A stretch of 64,000 nucleotides of DNA from Pseudidiomarina aquimaris (GTDB taxonomy: Bacteria; Pseudomonadota; Gammaproteobacteria; Enterobacterales; Alteromonadaceae), in NCBI RefSeq assembly GCF_003987395.1, contig NZ_PIPT01000003.1, positions 244,300 to 308,299 of the forward strand, given 5' to 3'. A program made the translations under genes and the position numbers. Under the pieces are notes generated by a model that saw nothing but the letters and a program-made list of their open reading frames with translations, was not told where the DNA came from and ran no database searches. The first letter of the stretch is position 1. Each line of letters opens with the position of its first letter. This document shows, piece by piece, positions 1 to 9,770 of the stretch.

Positions 1-1487
1 TTCTCGGTAAGGACAGAAAGTCCGCGCATACTGCCGATCCAAATATCCCCCGTGAGACTTTGCTGAATGGCATAAATGATCTCATCGGGCAGCCCTTGCG
101 CGGTGCCAATGTAGTCAGGTGGGGAGAGTTCGCCATTGCCAAGTCGTTGCGAACGGAGCACACCGCGTGATGTTGCGGCATACAAATAACCGTCATCGGC
201 GAGTAAAACACTGCGAATATCATTGCCGGGAAAGCCATTGTTTTCGTTGTAATGGGCAATTTGTTCGCCGTCGCGCAGCACGTAGAGGCCATTGGTGAAG
301 GTGCCAATATACAGCAGCCCATCACTGCTTTGAGCGATGGTGAGAATGCTCTCGTTGGCAACTGAACTGGATGTCTCAAAGGGCAAGATAGCTTCATTTA
401 CAATGCGCTTGATACCACCTAAGCCACCGACCAAAACCGTATTATCGTGCAATTGGTAAAGTGCGCGCACGTAATCATAACCAAGCCCATCCTCTTTGCG
501 ATGGCTGTGGAACGGTGCTTCACGGAACTGTGTTAAACCGCGATGGGTGCCCACCCATAAGGTATTTTCACGATCGACAAAGATCGACAAAATATGATTA
601 TTAGGTAAGCCATTGGCAACCGAGGTCATGATCGGTTGCTGGCTATCCAGTCGGGTCAAACCGTGCTCGTGGGTTCCGACCCAAATGTCGCCATTCGGCG
701 CTTGATAAAGTTCAGTAACTGTACTTGGATACGTCACCGGCCATAATTGATAGCTCAAGTCGTCAATATCGAGCTGATAGACGCGAGTATCGATGCTCAG
801 CCATAGCGTCTTTGCTGTTGCGTCATTGATGATGCCGAAATTGTAACCCGATGGCAGACCTTCTACGGTATGAAATGTTTGTTGCTCGCTATCAAAGTAA
901 GCCGGTCCGCGGTCCGTTGCGGCCCAGATGCGGCCATTGGCGTCCTTTGCTAAGGACAAAATGGAATTACTTGGTAGGCCCTCGGTGACTGTGAACTGGG
1001 TACGCTCACCGGCGCACTCGCGCACCACACCAGTGGTTACGGTAGCGTACCAAGTGCAACGGGGGGTTGCGAATAGGGCGAAATCAACGCGATCAAAAAC
1101 ACGTGGCTGTGCTTGCCACTCACCGCCCGCTGGCGCTGGTTGGAAATGGCTTACACCGCCTCGTGCGCCGGTCGCTACCACGGTATTGTTATACGGATTC
1201 TCGGCAACAAACAATGCGCCGGGGTCGGGCAGTTGGGTTTCATCATTAAAAACCTCAAACTTACGGCCATTGAAGCGCACCGGCCCTTGCCAGGTAGCAA
1301 TCCATAAATAGCCTTGCTGGTCTTGGCTAATATGATTAATCGAATTATGTGGCAGGCCATGACGCGTATCCCAGACGCGCATCGCGCGGTCGCTTAAAGG
1401 ACGCAGCTCTTGCGCGACGCTGACAGCGCTGACCAGTAACAAAACTGGTAAAAAAAACACTGTTAACAGGCGTCGTGGTATGGGCAT
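1..1487 (-). CDS. Two-component-regulator-propeller sensor protein (partial, C-terminus beyond window)
   Basis: The minus-strand frame is open from ATG 1487 to the left edge, about 495 codons, so the C-terminus is missing. The product begins with a signal peptide (MPIPRRLLTVFFLPVLLLV). It then has HGLPHNSINHISQD and many short blade repeats such as GYLWIATWQG and, near the edge, GDIWIGSMRGL. These are typical of the periplasmic Reg_prop beta-propeller found in hybrid sensor kinases and in membrane diguanylate cyclases. The output domain lies outside the window. The c-di-GMP genes next door make a GGDEF output plausible, but that is inference. It is divergent from the cyclase gene starting near 1543. 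Confidence 0.8.
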   Translation of the reverse strand, partial: MPIPRRLLTVFFLPVLLLVSAVSVAQELRPLSDRAMRVWDTRHGLPHNSINHISQDQQGYLWIATWQGPVRFNGRKFEVFNDETQLPDPGALFVAENPYNNTVVATGARGGVSHFQPAPAGGEWQAQPRVFDRVDFALFATPRCTWYATVTTGVVRECAGERTQFTVTEGLPSNSILSLAKDANGRIWAATDRGPAYFDSEQQTFHTVEGLPSGYNFGIINDATAKTLWLSIDTRVYQLDIDDLSYQLWPVTYPSTVTELYQAPNGDIWVGTHEHGLTRLDSQQPIMTSVANGLPNNHILSIFVDRENTLWVGTHRGLTQFREAPFHSHRKEDGLGYDYVRALYQLHDNTVLVGGLGGIKRIVNEAILPFETSSSVANESILTIAQSSDGLLYIGTFTNGLYVLRDGEQIAHYNENNGFPGNDIRSVLLADDGYLYAATSRGVLRSQRLGNGELSPPDYIGTAQGLPDEIIYAIQQSLTGDIWIGSMRGLSVLTE

Positions 1488-1542
1488 TGATGAGAAGTTC
1501 CGTTAAGCTTAGGTTATTAATTCCATGGTATCCGAGAGGGGC

Positions 1543-2454
1543 ATGAAAGACGAGCGCGACCTCAGCGAACTTATCGAAATCATTCCTGACGCAGCTCTTG
1601 TTGTCAATAAAGACGGCAAGATAGTGCTGGTGAATCGATTGGCAACGACGTTATTCGGCTATGAACATGCGGACTTACACGGTGCAAGTCTGGATATATT
1701 GCTTCCCGAAAATATTCGCAGTCATCATCAAAACCACGTTGCCCACTTCTTCGATACCGAGCAAAATCGACCGATGGGGCGTGGCTTTCGCTTTCTCGGC
1801 GTACGCAAAAATGGTGACTCGTTTCACGTCGATATTATGCTGAGTCACGTTCGGGTGAAGCATGAGCCTTATGCGATCGCGTTCATCCGCGATGCAACCC
1901 AGTTCAAGCAAACCGAAGAAAAGATTCGACGCGAACTTGAGAGCGAGCGTAAGCAAGCGCTAACGGATTATTTGACGGGCTTGGCAAACCGCCGTGCGTT
2001 TTATCAGGAGCTTGACGACGATATTGCCGAATTGCGCGCAGGCTTACATACGTTCACGGTAGCGCTCATCGATCTAGATGATTTCAAGCTGATCAACGAC
2101 ACCTACGGCCACGATGAGGGTGACCGTGCTCTACAAACCATAGCCAATGCCATCAAAGATGCCTGTCGTGGGAGTGACTTCGTCGCACGCATCGGTGGTG
2201 ATGAGTTTGCCACGATTCACCCCAGCGCGAGCCTAAGTGATGCCGAGACGATTTTGCAACGTGTGCGCGAGCGAGTTTTACTGGTGACCGAACAACATGG
2301 TTGGCAAGTCTCCTTGTCGATAGGTATTTGCCATTGTGGTACTTATTCCGACAATTGTACCGTCGATCAGATCTTACGCGTGGCGGATCAGGCCATGTAC
2401 ATCGGCAAGCGAAGAGGCAAAAACCGTATTAACTCTGGGCTTTTGCCGAATTAA
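1543..2454 (+). CDS. PAS-GGDEF diguanylate cyclase
   Basis: Cytoplasmic c-di-GMP synthase of about 303 residues. A PAS domain (about residues 8-120; PDAALVVNKDGKIVLVN) is joined by a short charged helix to a GGDEF domain starting at LTDYLTGLANRRAF. The catalytic motif ARIGGDEF is intact, at about residues 216-222. An RGSD inhibitory I-site lies five residues upstream, so product feedback is expected. No membrane segment or signal peptide is visible, so the PAS probably senses an intracellular cue. ATG 1543 was chosen because GAGAGG lies just upstream, although the spacing is short; an in-frame ATG at 1525 adds six residues. The 3' end overlaps the convergent EAL gene by 26 bp. Confidence 0.9.
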   Translation: MKDERDLSELIEIIPDAALVVNKDGKIVLVNRLATTLFGYEHADLHGASLDILLPENIRSHHQNHVAHFFDTEQNRPMGRGFRFLGVRKNGDSFHVDIMLSHVRVKHEPYAIAFIRDATQFKQTEEKIRRELESERKQALTDYLTGLANRRAFYQELDDDIAELRAGLHTFTVALIDLDDFKLINDTYGHDEGDRALQTIANAIKDACRGSDFVARIGGDEFATIHPSASLSDAETILQRVRERVLLVTEQHGWQVSLSIGICHCGTYSDNCTVDQILRVADQAMYIGKRRGKNRINSGLLPN

Positions 2455-3946
2455 GGTTTTTTACAAAGGACTGTAAGGCATTAAGGCTCATGGGTTTCGC
2501 ATATAAATAACCTTGCACTTCTTCACAGCCGGCTTTTTCTAGGTAACGGGCTTGCTGTTGGCTTTCCACGCCTTCGGCAACAACGCGCAAATGTAAGGCT
2601 TGAGCCATTGCTAGAATTGTTTTTACCAAACGTGCGTCCTGTGCGTTCTTGACGATATCCCGCACAAAGCTTTGATCTATTTTTAACTCTTGAATCGGCA
2701 GCAGACGCAGCGTACTTAGTGACGAATAGCCTGTACCAAAGTCATCGAGCGATACTTGCACGCCTCTTTGTGAGAGCACGCTCAAGACATTTTTGACGCC
2801 TTCAAGGTTGAGTAGCGCGGAGGTTTCGGTAAGCTCTAACTCGACCACGGACCAGTGGCCCGGTAGTTCAGCTAAATTGTGCAGAAACCGTTCGGAGCCT
2901 TGGGAATTGTTAAAGTCGGCGGCAGAAACGTTAAACGATACCCGCGGAATAGACTGATAAAGCAGGTCGGCTTCGATAAGTTCGTGAATCGCAGTTTGCA
3001 TGACAAAGTCGGTGATGTCGCAGATCAAGCCGTGTTGTTCCGCCAATGGAATAAAAACATCAGGGGGGATCATCCCTTCTTCTGGATGATGCCAGCGTGC
3101 GAGCACCTCGACGCCACTGATCTGCTGATCATGCAGACGAAATTGGGGCTGATAGGCAACGCTTAGCTTTTTATTGGCAATCGCCGCCTTTAAGTCGAAC
3201 AGCATTTTGGTGCGTTTCGAGGCGTTTTCGCCATACTCACTTTTGTACACGCGTAGACGATTACTACCAAGTGACTTCGCTTCATCCTGTGCCATCAAGG
3301 CCGCTTCTATTAAATCCTCACTACTTTTCGCATCATGCGGAAAACGCGCAATACCAAAACAAGCTGTGAGCGCGGAGTCAGGTAACTCTGGAATTGCAAT
3401 CGTCCGTATCAACTGCTGTAAATGCTGAGCTTGCGGTAAGACTTGATCCGGCCAACGTGCAGATGGAATGGCAATCGCAAACTCGTCTCCAGCGAAGCGG
3501 CTGATTAAAACTCGCTGTTGGAAATGGTCGCGTAATAAGCTCGCAACACTTTGTAGAAAGCGGTCACCGACTTGACTCCCAGCATTACTGTTGAGTTGCT
3601 TAAAGCCATCAAGATTGAGCACGATCAAGGTGAGTTGTTGCTCATGTTCGGCACAAAAAGCCAACTCGCTTTTGAGCTCGCGGTTGAACATATGGCGATT
3701 CAGGAGACGGGTGAGTGGGTCTCGCTCAGACAAGCTGCGCTCACGGACGAGGGCGTATTTAGCTAAGAAAAACAGGATAAACGCCGTGACCACCACATAA
3801 GCCCAGCCTTTAAAGGTCTGTAGTTCAGTTAATAAATTTGAGTCAGCCGCAATCGCCAGCAGAAACTGGTCGGAATAACGTATCCAAACTAAACCGAGAA
3901 CCAAATAGACCGCAGCAATTAACCCTGCCGCTCGATTGGGTGACAT
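2429..3946 (-). CDS. Membrane GGDEF-EAL protein, probable c-di-GMP phosphodiesterase
   Basis: A 505-residue protein with two N-terminal membrane segments (about 7-23 and 48-65) enclosing a short periplasmic loop, as in many GGDEF-EAL sensors. The GGDEF domain has AGDEF (152-156) and no RxxD I-site, so cyclase activity is doubtful. The EAL domain looks complete: EVL at 280-282, FNVSAADF, ELELTET, DDFGTGYSSL (401-410), KIDQSFVR, AEGVES and QGYLYAKP. These supply the usual metal ligands and catalytic residues, so hydrolysis of c-di-GMP is the likely activity. AAGGAG lies 10 nt before the ATG, inside an inverted repeat (3954-4016). The last 26 bp overlap the convergent cyclase gene. Confidence 0.9.
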   Translation of the reverse strand: MSPNRAAGLIAAVYLVLGLVWIRYSDQFLLAIAADSNLLTELQTFKGWAYVVVTAFILFFLAKYALVRERSLSERDPLTRLLNRHMFNRELKSELAFCAEHEQQLTLIVLNLDGFKQLNSNAGSQVGDRFLQSVASLLRDHFQQRVLISRFAGDEFAIAIPSARWPDQVLPQAQHLQQLIRTIAIPELPDSALTACFGIARFPHDAKSSEDLIEAALMAQDEAKSLGSNRLRVYKSEYGENASKRTKMLFDLKAAIANKKLSVAYQPQFRLHDQQISGVEVLARWHHPEEGMIPPDVFIPLAEQHGLICDITDFVMQTAIHELIEADLLYQSIPRVSFNVSAADFNNSQGSERFLHNLAELPGHWSVVELELTETSALLNLEGVKNVLSVLSQRGVQVSLDDFGTGYSSLSTLRLLPIQELKIDQSFVRDIVKNAQDARLVKTILAMAQALHLRVVAEGVESQQQARYLEKAGCEEVQGYLYAKPMSLNALQSFVKNLNSAKAQS

Positions 3947-3953
3947 AAAGCGC

Positions 3954-4016
3954 GTACTCCTTAGCTAAAGCGCACAATTTTATCATTCGCGCATATTTAA
4001 CCTTAGCAAGGAGTAC
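3954..4016 (-). promoter_or_regulatory. Inverted repeat that would sequester the ribosome-binding site of the GGDEF-EAL gene
   Basis: On the minus strand GTACTCCTTGCTAA (4016-4003) can pair with TTAGCTAAGGAGTAC (3968-3954): 14 base pairs with one bulged T and a loop of about 34 nt. The second arm contains the AAGGAG Shine-Dalgarno of the gene starting at 3946, so the closed stem would block translation. There is no following T-run, which argues against a terminator. It could instead be an operator; which one applies is not decided by the sequence. Confidence 0.5.
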
Positions 4017-4031
4017 AAAATTTACCAGTTT

Positions 4032-4874
4032 TTAACGAGTTAAATAGGAATGGTGAAAACGTAAATGGTCCTCAATAAAGCTCGCTATAAAGTAGTAACT
4101 ATGGTCATAGCCGTCTTGTAAGCGTAATTGTGCCAGTACGTCCTGTTTTGCAACGGTTTCCTCAAGTACTGAGAAATTAAGCTGCTCCGCGAGAAAATTA
4201 TCAGCACCACCTTGGTCGACCAAGAGTGGAGGGCAGTCATGACCGTCCCGAAGCAGTGCCACTGCATCGTACTGTTGCCAGGTCGCACGATCTTCGCCAA
4301 GGTAGCCGGAGAAGGCCTTGAGGCCCCATGGGCAAGCGCTTGGGTGGGCGATGGGGGCAAAGGCAGAGACGCTAGCGAAGCGTTCTTTTTCGCGCAACGC
4401 CATAATTAAGGCACCATGTCCGCCCATGGAGTGACCACTGATACTTAACTTACCGTTGAGCGGCAGTTCGCTATGCACGACATCAAGGAGCTCCTTGGTG
4501 ATGTAATCGTACATTTGGTAGTGCTTAGCCCATGGTTGCTCGGTAGCATTTACATAAAAGCCGGCCCCCTTACCAAAATCATAAGCATCATCGTCCGCGA
4601 CGTCATCGCCGCGCGGACTGGTGTCAGGGATGATTAAGGCAAGACCTAACTCCGCCGCTATCCGTTGAGCGCCAGCCTTACTACTGAAGTTTTCGTCGGT
4701 ACAGGTAAGTCCTGACAACCATAGCACGGCCGGAACGTGATCTCCGTCAAGCGCTTGTGGCGGCAGGAACACACTAAACTGCATGATGCAGTTTAGTGTG
4801 CTGGCTTGATGTTCATAGCGACGTTGTTCGCCATCGAAACAACGCACGCTACTGACTTGTTTTAATGTCGTCAT
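4032..4874 (-). CDS. fghA: S-formylglutathione hydrolase
   Basis: A 280-residue esterase D/FrmB-type alpha/beta hydrolase. It hydrolyses S-formylglutathione to formate and glutathione, the second step of glutathione-dependent formaldehyde detoxification. The nucleophile elbow [11 protein letters not shown] has Ser149; the likely acid is Asp225 in DQGGADNF and the base His258 in [15 protein letters not shown] and FLPPQAL near the N-terminus are typical of the family. Length is normal for the family. It lies 10 bp downstream of frmA on the same strand, so the two are almost certainly co-transcribed. GAGG lies upstream of the ATG. Codons 25-36 contain a perfect 31-bp palindrome (4770-4800). Confidence 0.95.
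   Translation of the reverse strand: MTTLKQVSSVRCFDGEQRRYEHQASTLNCIMQFSVFLPPQALDGDHVPAVLWLSGLTCTDENFSSKAGAQRIAAELGLALIIPDTSPRGDDVADDDAYDFGKGAGFYVNATEQPWAKHYQMYDYITKELLDVVHSELPLNGKLSISGHSMGGHGALIMALREKERFASVSAFAPIAHPSACPWGLKAFSGYLGEDRATWQQYDAVALLRDGHDCPPLLVDQGGADNFLAEQLNFSVLEETVAKQDVLAQLRLQDGYDHSYYFIASFIEDHLRFHHSYLTR
4770..4800. repeat. Perfect 31-bp palindrome inside fghA
   Basis: The 15-nt arm at 4770-4784 (CACACTAAACTGCAT) is the exact reverse complement of 4786-4800 around a single central G. It lies wholly within the coding sequence for [11 protein letters not shown], which aligns with a conserved part of the esterase fold, so the reading frame is intact. No T-run follows it on either strand. 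Confidence 0.9.
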
Positions 4875-4884
4875 AAGCGCCTCG

Positions 4885-6054
<1,170 letters not shown>

Positions 6055-6091
6055 CTACGCAACGAAAGGCCAAAGCGACCATAGTCGTAAA

Positions 6092-6121
6092 ACAAAAAAA
6101 GCCGCTCACATGGAGCGGCTT
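6092..6121 (-). terminator. Rho-independent terminator of the M16 protease gene
   Basis: AAGCCGCTC (6099-6107) and GAGCGGCTT (6113-6121) form a 9-bp stem with a 5-nt loop. Read on the minus strand it is followed by a T-rich run (complement of 6092-6100). It sits 30 bp past the stop of the upstream minus-strand gene and just before frmA, separating the two transcripts. Confidence 0.85.
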
Positions 6122-6150
6122 GGTAGGTTCCCAAAAGGGGAAGGGAGAGC

Positions 6151-8934
6151 TTAAATTTCGTTACCGTTGCTATCAAGCTTGGTTACGGTACCCAAATCTA
6201 GCGCACGTACGTCGTCTTCGATTTGGCTCAAGTCACCAATGATGACCCAAGTAAGCGCGTCTGGACGCAAGACATCGTCGGCAGTTTGCTGCACGTTATC
6301 GAGTTCCAAGGTGCGCACGCGAGAGCCGTAGCTTTCCAGCCATTCCATGCCTTTGCCTTTCTCTAAGGTATCGACAATTGAGCTTAACAGTGACGACTTA
6401 GTTTCATAGGCGCCAGGCAACTTCGCAGTTTTGTTAGCAATGACTTTCTCTAACTCATCCGCTGTTGCTGGGTTATCACCCATATAACCATTGAATTCTT
6501 TCAAGATCTCTTGAATCGACTCTTTGGTCTTATCGGTTTGTACCGGTGCTGAAGCAAGGATCATTCCGGCTTCGTCTGCGGCAAACCAGCTTGAACGCGC
6601 ACCGTACGACCAACCTTTGTCCTCGCGTAGGTTCATGTTCAAACGACTGGTGAAGCTACCACCGAGAATAGTGTTCATGACATCAATGGCGATCTCATTA
6701 TCAACACCGTCTTGCGGCGCTAGGTGGCCGGCAATAATAGTTGATTGCGGAGTACCTGGTTGGTCAATCAAGAACACCCGCGCTTCTTGTTGCGGTTGCA
6801 CGTCAGTGAATTGCTTCGCTGGCGCAGCGACCGCAGGCGCTTGCCATTGACCCAAATATTCTTCGAGTAACGGCTTGATTTCAGCTTCCGTGGTGGCACC
6901 GACAATGACTAAACGCGAGATATCAGGGCGCAACCAAGTGTCAGCATGGGCGACCAAGTCTTCACGGGTCAGCGACTGAATCGATGCTTCCGTACCTGAA
7001 CCAGTCAATGGCACGCTGTACGCGTGGTCGTCACCAAATACGAGCTTCGGTAACACGCGATACGCCATTGCGGTTGGCTGTGCTTTTTCCTTTTTGATGT
7101 TCTCTAGCCACAAACCACGCTTGCGCTCAATCTCTTCTTCTGAGAAAGCTGGGTTCATCAAAACGTCAGCCATGATTTCTAGGCTTGGTTCAAGATTAGT
7201 CACCAAACTATCCATGCTCACCGTTGAGTTATCAAGGCTCGCGCTGGCATATAAGTTGGTACCTAAAGACTCGAGCTCTTTGCTTAACTCTAAGCTGTCA
7301 CGTGAGGTAGTGCCTTCACGCAGCATGCTCATGGTGTAGCTGGCAGTGCCGACTTTGTTACCGAAATCAGCAGCATAACCACTGTCGATAACCAGACGCA
7401 TCTGCACCGTTGGTACGTCATGACGCTCCGCTAAAGCGACTTCGAGACCGTTCGACAAGGTAAAGGTGGTGAGTTCTGGCAGGTCTAACTGCGGCAATTC
7501 ACCCACTTCAGGTAGCTGTGAGCGATCTGCTTGCGGCTCCGCTGTAGTGTATTGCGGCTGTGGAACAACGTTTAAGACAAAGGCACCATCGCTTAACCAA
7601 CGTTCTGCTGCAGCTTGTACGTCTGCAGGTTGCGCGTTTTCGATGATATCCCACGATTTTTTATAAAAACCTGGGTCGTCATGGTAAACGGTACCAGCGG
7701 CGAGAATGTCTGATTTACCACCGAAACCACCAATGCGTTCAGCGCCGCGAACGAAGCCTGCGGCATTACTAAATTTAGTACGCGCGAGTTCTTCTGCGGT
7801 AGGACCTTCGGCGATGATTTTCGCTAATTCTTCATCAATGACCGCTTCGATCTGATCCATATCAACGCCTGGTTTGGCATCGGCAATGATAAAGAATTGA
7901 CCGGCTAATTGACGCTCGTATTGGAAGCCTGAAACCATGCTCGCAATTTGCTCGTCATAAACTAAACGTTGATACAAGCGTGAGTTTTTGCCGCTGGCTA
8001 AAATGTCGACTAACATGCTCAGATATTCTGAGTCGGCAGTACCCATTTCTGCGGTATTCCAAAGCTTGTAGAGGCGAGCTGCAGGAACGTTATCTTCCAT
8101 GGTTGCGCGTTTTTCGCCTTCACGTTTTGCAACCCAGCTCTTCATTTTCTTCAGCGGCTTGCCGGCGTCGATGTGGCCAAAGTATTTGTTCATTTTGTCT
8201 TTGGCAGTCTCAACATCGATGTCACCTGCCAAAACAACCACAGCGTTGGCGGTGCCATAGTAGTCGTTAAACCACTGATGCACGTCTTCCAGTGACGCTG
8301 CGTTCAAGTCTTCCATTGAACCAATGACCGACCAAGAATAAGGGTGGCCTTCTGGGAAGGTTTGTTCAGCTAAATAGCCAAAGACGCGACCATAAGGCTG
8401 AGCTTCGCCTTGGCGTTTCTCGTTTTGCACCACACCACGCTGCTCATCAAGTTTCTCTTGCGTAACAGCACCGAGTAAGTGACCCATACGGTCCGATTCC
8501 ATCCACAATGCCATATCGAGCGCTGGGGTAGGGACGTTTTGGAAGTAGTTGGTACGATCACTGTTGGTGGTACCATTCATGTCGGTCGCACCAGCACGTT
8601 CGAACGGACCGAAGTACTCGTCATCGTAGTTTTCAGTACCGTTGAACATCAGGTGTTCAAATAAGTGTGCAAAACCTGATTTACCCTCAGGTTCATCCTT
8701 TGAACCAACGCCATACCAAACGTTGACGGCAACGATTGGCGCTTTGCGGTCTTCGTGGACAACAACGCGTAAACCGTTATCTAGGGTAAAGCTTTCATAA
8801 CTAATATTAACTTCAGGCAGGTTCTGTTGAACCACGACCGGATCATTGGCGGCAGACTGTTGTGCTGTAGCTTGGCAACCGCCTAGCAGCACAGAGGCGA
8901 CAGCCATTGCTGTTAATGTTTTCGATAATCGCAT
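6151..8934 (-). CDS. M16 family zinc metallopeptidase, lipoprotein
   Basis: A 927-residue pitrilysin-family protease with two tandem M16 halves. The first half holds the inverted zinc motif HLFEH (about 90-94, FAHLFEHLMFNGTENYDD); the second (from about residue 490) lacks HxxEH and is the usual inactive partner. The N-terminus MRLSKTLTAMAVASVLLGGC is a lipoprotein signal with the cysteine in a good lipobox, so the enzyme is probably membrane-anchored and periplasmic, degrading peptides. ATG 8934 was chosen because GGAAG lies 6 nt upstream; a start at 8973 would add 13 basic residues before the signal and has less support. The exact substrate is unknown. Confidence 0.93.
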   Translation of the reverse strand: MRLSKTLTAMAVASVLLGGCQATAQQSAANDPVVVQQNLPEVNISYESFTLDNGLRVVVHEDRKAPIVAVNVWYGVGSKDEPEGKSGFAHLFEHLMFNGTENYDDEYFGPFERAGATDMNGTTNSDRTNYFQNVPTPALDMALWMESDRMGHLLGAVTQEKLDEQRGVVQNEKRQGEAQPYGRVFGYLAEQTFPEGHPYSWSVIGSMEDLNAASLEDVHQWFNDYYGTANAVVVLAGDIDVETAKDKMNKYFGHIDAGKPLKKMKSWVAKREGEKRATMEDNVPAARLYKLWNTAEMGTADSEYLSMLVDILASGKNSRLYQRLVYDEQIASMVSGFQYERQLAGQFFIIADAKPGVDMDQIEAVIDEELAKIIAEGPTAEELARTKFSNAAGFVRGAERIGGFGGKSDILAAGTVYHDDPGFYKKSWDIIENAQPADVQAAAERWLSDGAFVLNVVPQPQYTTAEPQADRSQLPEVGELPQLDLPELTTFTLSNGLEVALAERHDVPTVQMRLVIDSGYAADFGNKVGTASYTMSMLREGTTSRDSLELSKELESLGTNLYASASLDNSTVSMDSLVTNLEPSLEIMADVLMNPAFSEEEIERKRGLWLENIKKEKAQPTAMAYRVLPKLVFGDDHAYSVPLTGSGTEASIQSLTREDLVAHADTWLRPDISRLVIVGATTEAEIKPLLEEYLGQWQAPAVAAPAKQFTDVQPQQEARVFLIDQPGTPQSTIIAGHLAPQDGVDNEIAIDVMNTILGGSFTSRLNMNLREDKGWSYGARSSWFAADEAGMILASAPVQTDKTKESIQEILKEFNGYMGDNPATADELEKVIANKTAKLPGAYETKSSLLSSIVDTLEKGKGMEWLESYGSRVRTLELDNVQQTADDVLRPDALTWVIIGDLSQIEDDVRALDLGTVTKLDSNGNEI

Positions 8935-9075
8935 GGTTTTCTTCCGTTTTGTTTTAATTAGCTTTGCCATCATAAAGTAGGGCTAGTTGAGTTGAAATCT
9001 TGTTAGCATTAAAAAATGTAACAAGATCAGACAAACTTCGACAACGCTTCCAATTAGCCAATGGATCAAGGATAA

Positions 9076-9744
9076 TTGCGCGTTGTTGTCGGGCAAACGA
9101 AGATATTAAGTGTGGGTAAAACAACAATCATAGCTATTGCGGGGGCTTCCGCGTCAGGGAAAAGTTTATTCGCCTCGACGGTTTACCAAGAGCTGGTAGC
9201 CGAATTGGGCGGGCAGGGTATTGCGATTCTTAACGAAGACGCATACTACCGCGACCAAAGCCATTTGACGTTCGAGCAACGGCAATTAACGAACTATGAC
9301 CATCCCTCGGCATTTGAGCACGAGCTACTCGGTCAACACCTCGAGCAATTAAGCGCTGGCAATGCCATTGCGATGCCACAGTACAATTACAAAACCCACA
9401 CACGCACTGACGAAACAATCAAAGTGCAGCCTGGCAAAGTTATCATGGTTGAAGGGATTTTGTTGCTCCATGACCCACATTTGCGTAAGTTATTCGACAT
9501 CTCGGTATTTATGGACACGCCGCTTGATGTTTGTTTGCTGCGCCGCATGATTCGAGATGTGGAGGAACGAGGTCGTACGATCCAGTCGGTCGCCGAGCAG
9601 TACGAGGAGACCGTGCGTCCTGCGTTCTTCGAGTTTATTTTGCCATCCAAACAGTTTGCTGACTTGGTGGTTACTCGCGGCGGTCAAAATGAGATTGCCA
9701 TCGACCTAATAAAATCAAAAATCCGTCAATTATTGGCGGAATAA
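9076..9744 (+). CDS. udk: Uridine kinase (uridine/cytidine kinase)
   Basis: A salvage enzyme that phosphorylates uridine and cytidine to UMP and CMP, using ATP or GTP. The P-loop GASASGKS is at residues 23-30. EDAYYRDQSHL, NYDHPSAFEHELL, VEGILLLHDPHLR and TVRPAFFEFILPSK all match Udk. The N-terminus is uncertain. The frame starts with TTG 9076, preceded closely by AAGGA, giving 222 residues; GTG 9112 would give 210, nearer the usual length of about 213. The next gene, 26 bp downstream, encodes a nucleoside transporter, so uptake and phosphorylation are probably co-expressed. Confidence 0.93.
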   Translation: MRVVVGQTKILSVGKTTIIAIAGASASGKSLFASTVYQELVAELGGQGIAILNEDAYYRDQSHLTFEQRQLTNYDHPSAFEHELLGQHLEQLSAGNAIAMPQYNYKTHTRTDETIKVQPGKVIMVEGILLLHDPHLRKLFDISVFMDTPLDVCLLRRMIRDVEERGRTIQSVAEQYEETVRPAFFEFILPSKQFADLVVTRGGQNEIAIDLIKSKIRQLLAE

Positions 9745-9770
9745 GAAACAACTAAAAAACGGTCTTTTAT

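Noticed and set aside
928..1311. A 127-codon plus-strand frame
   Set aside because: It lies wholly inside the well-supported propeller gene on the other strand and has no ribosome-binding site or recognisable domain.
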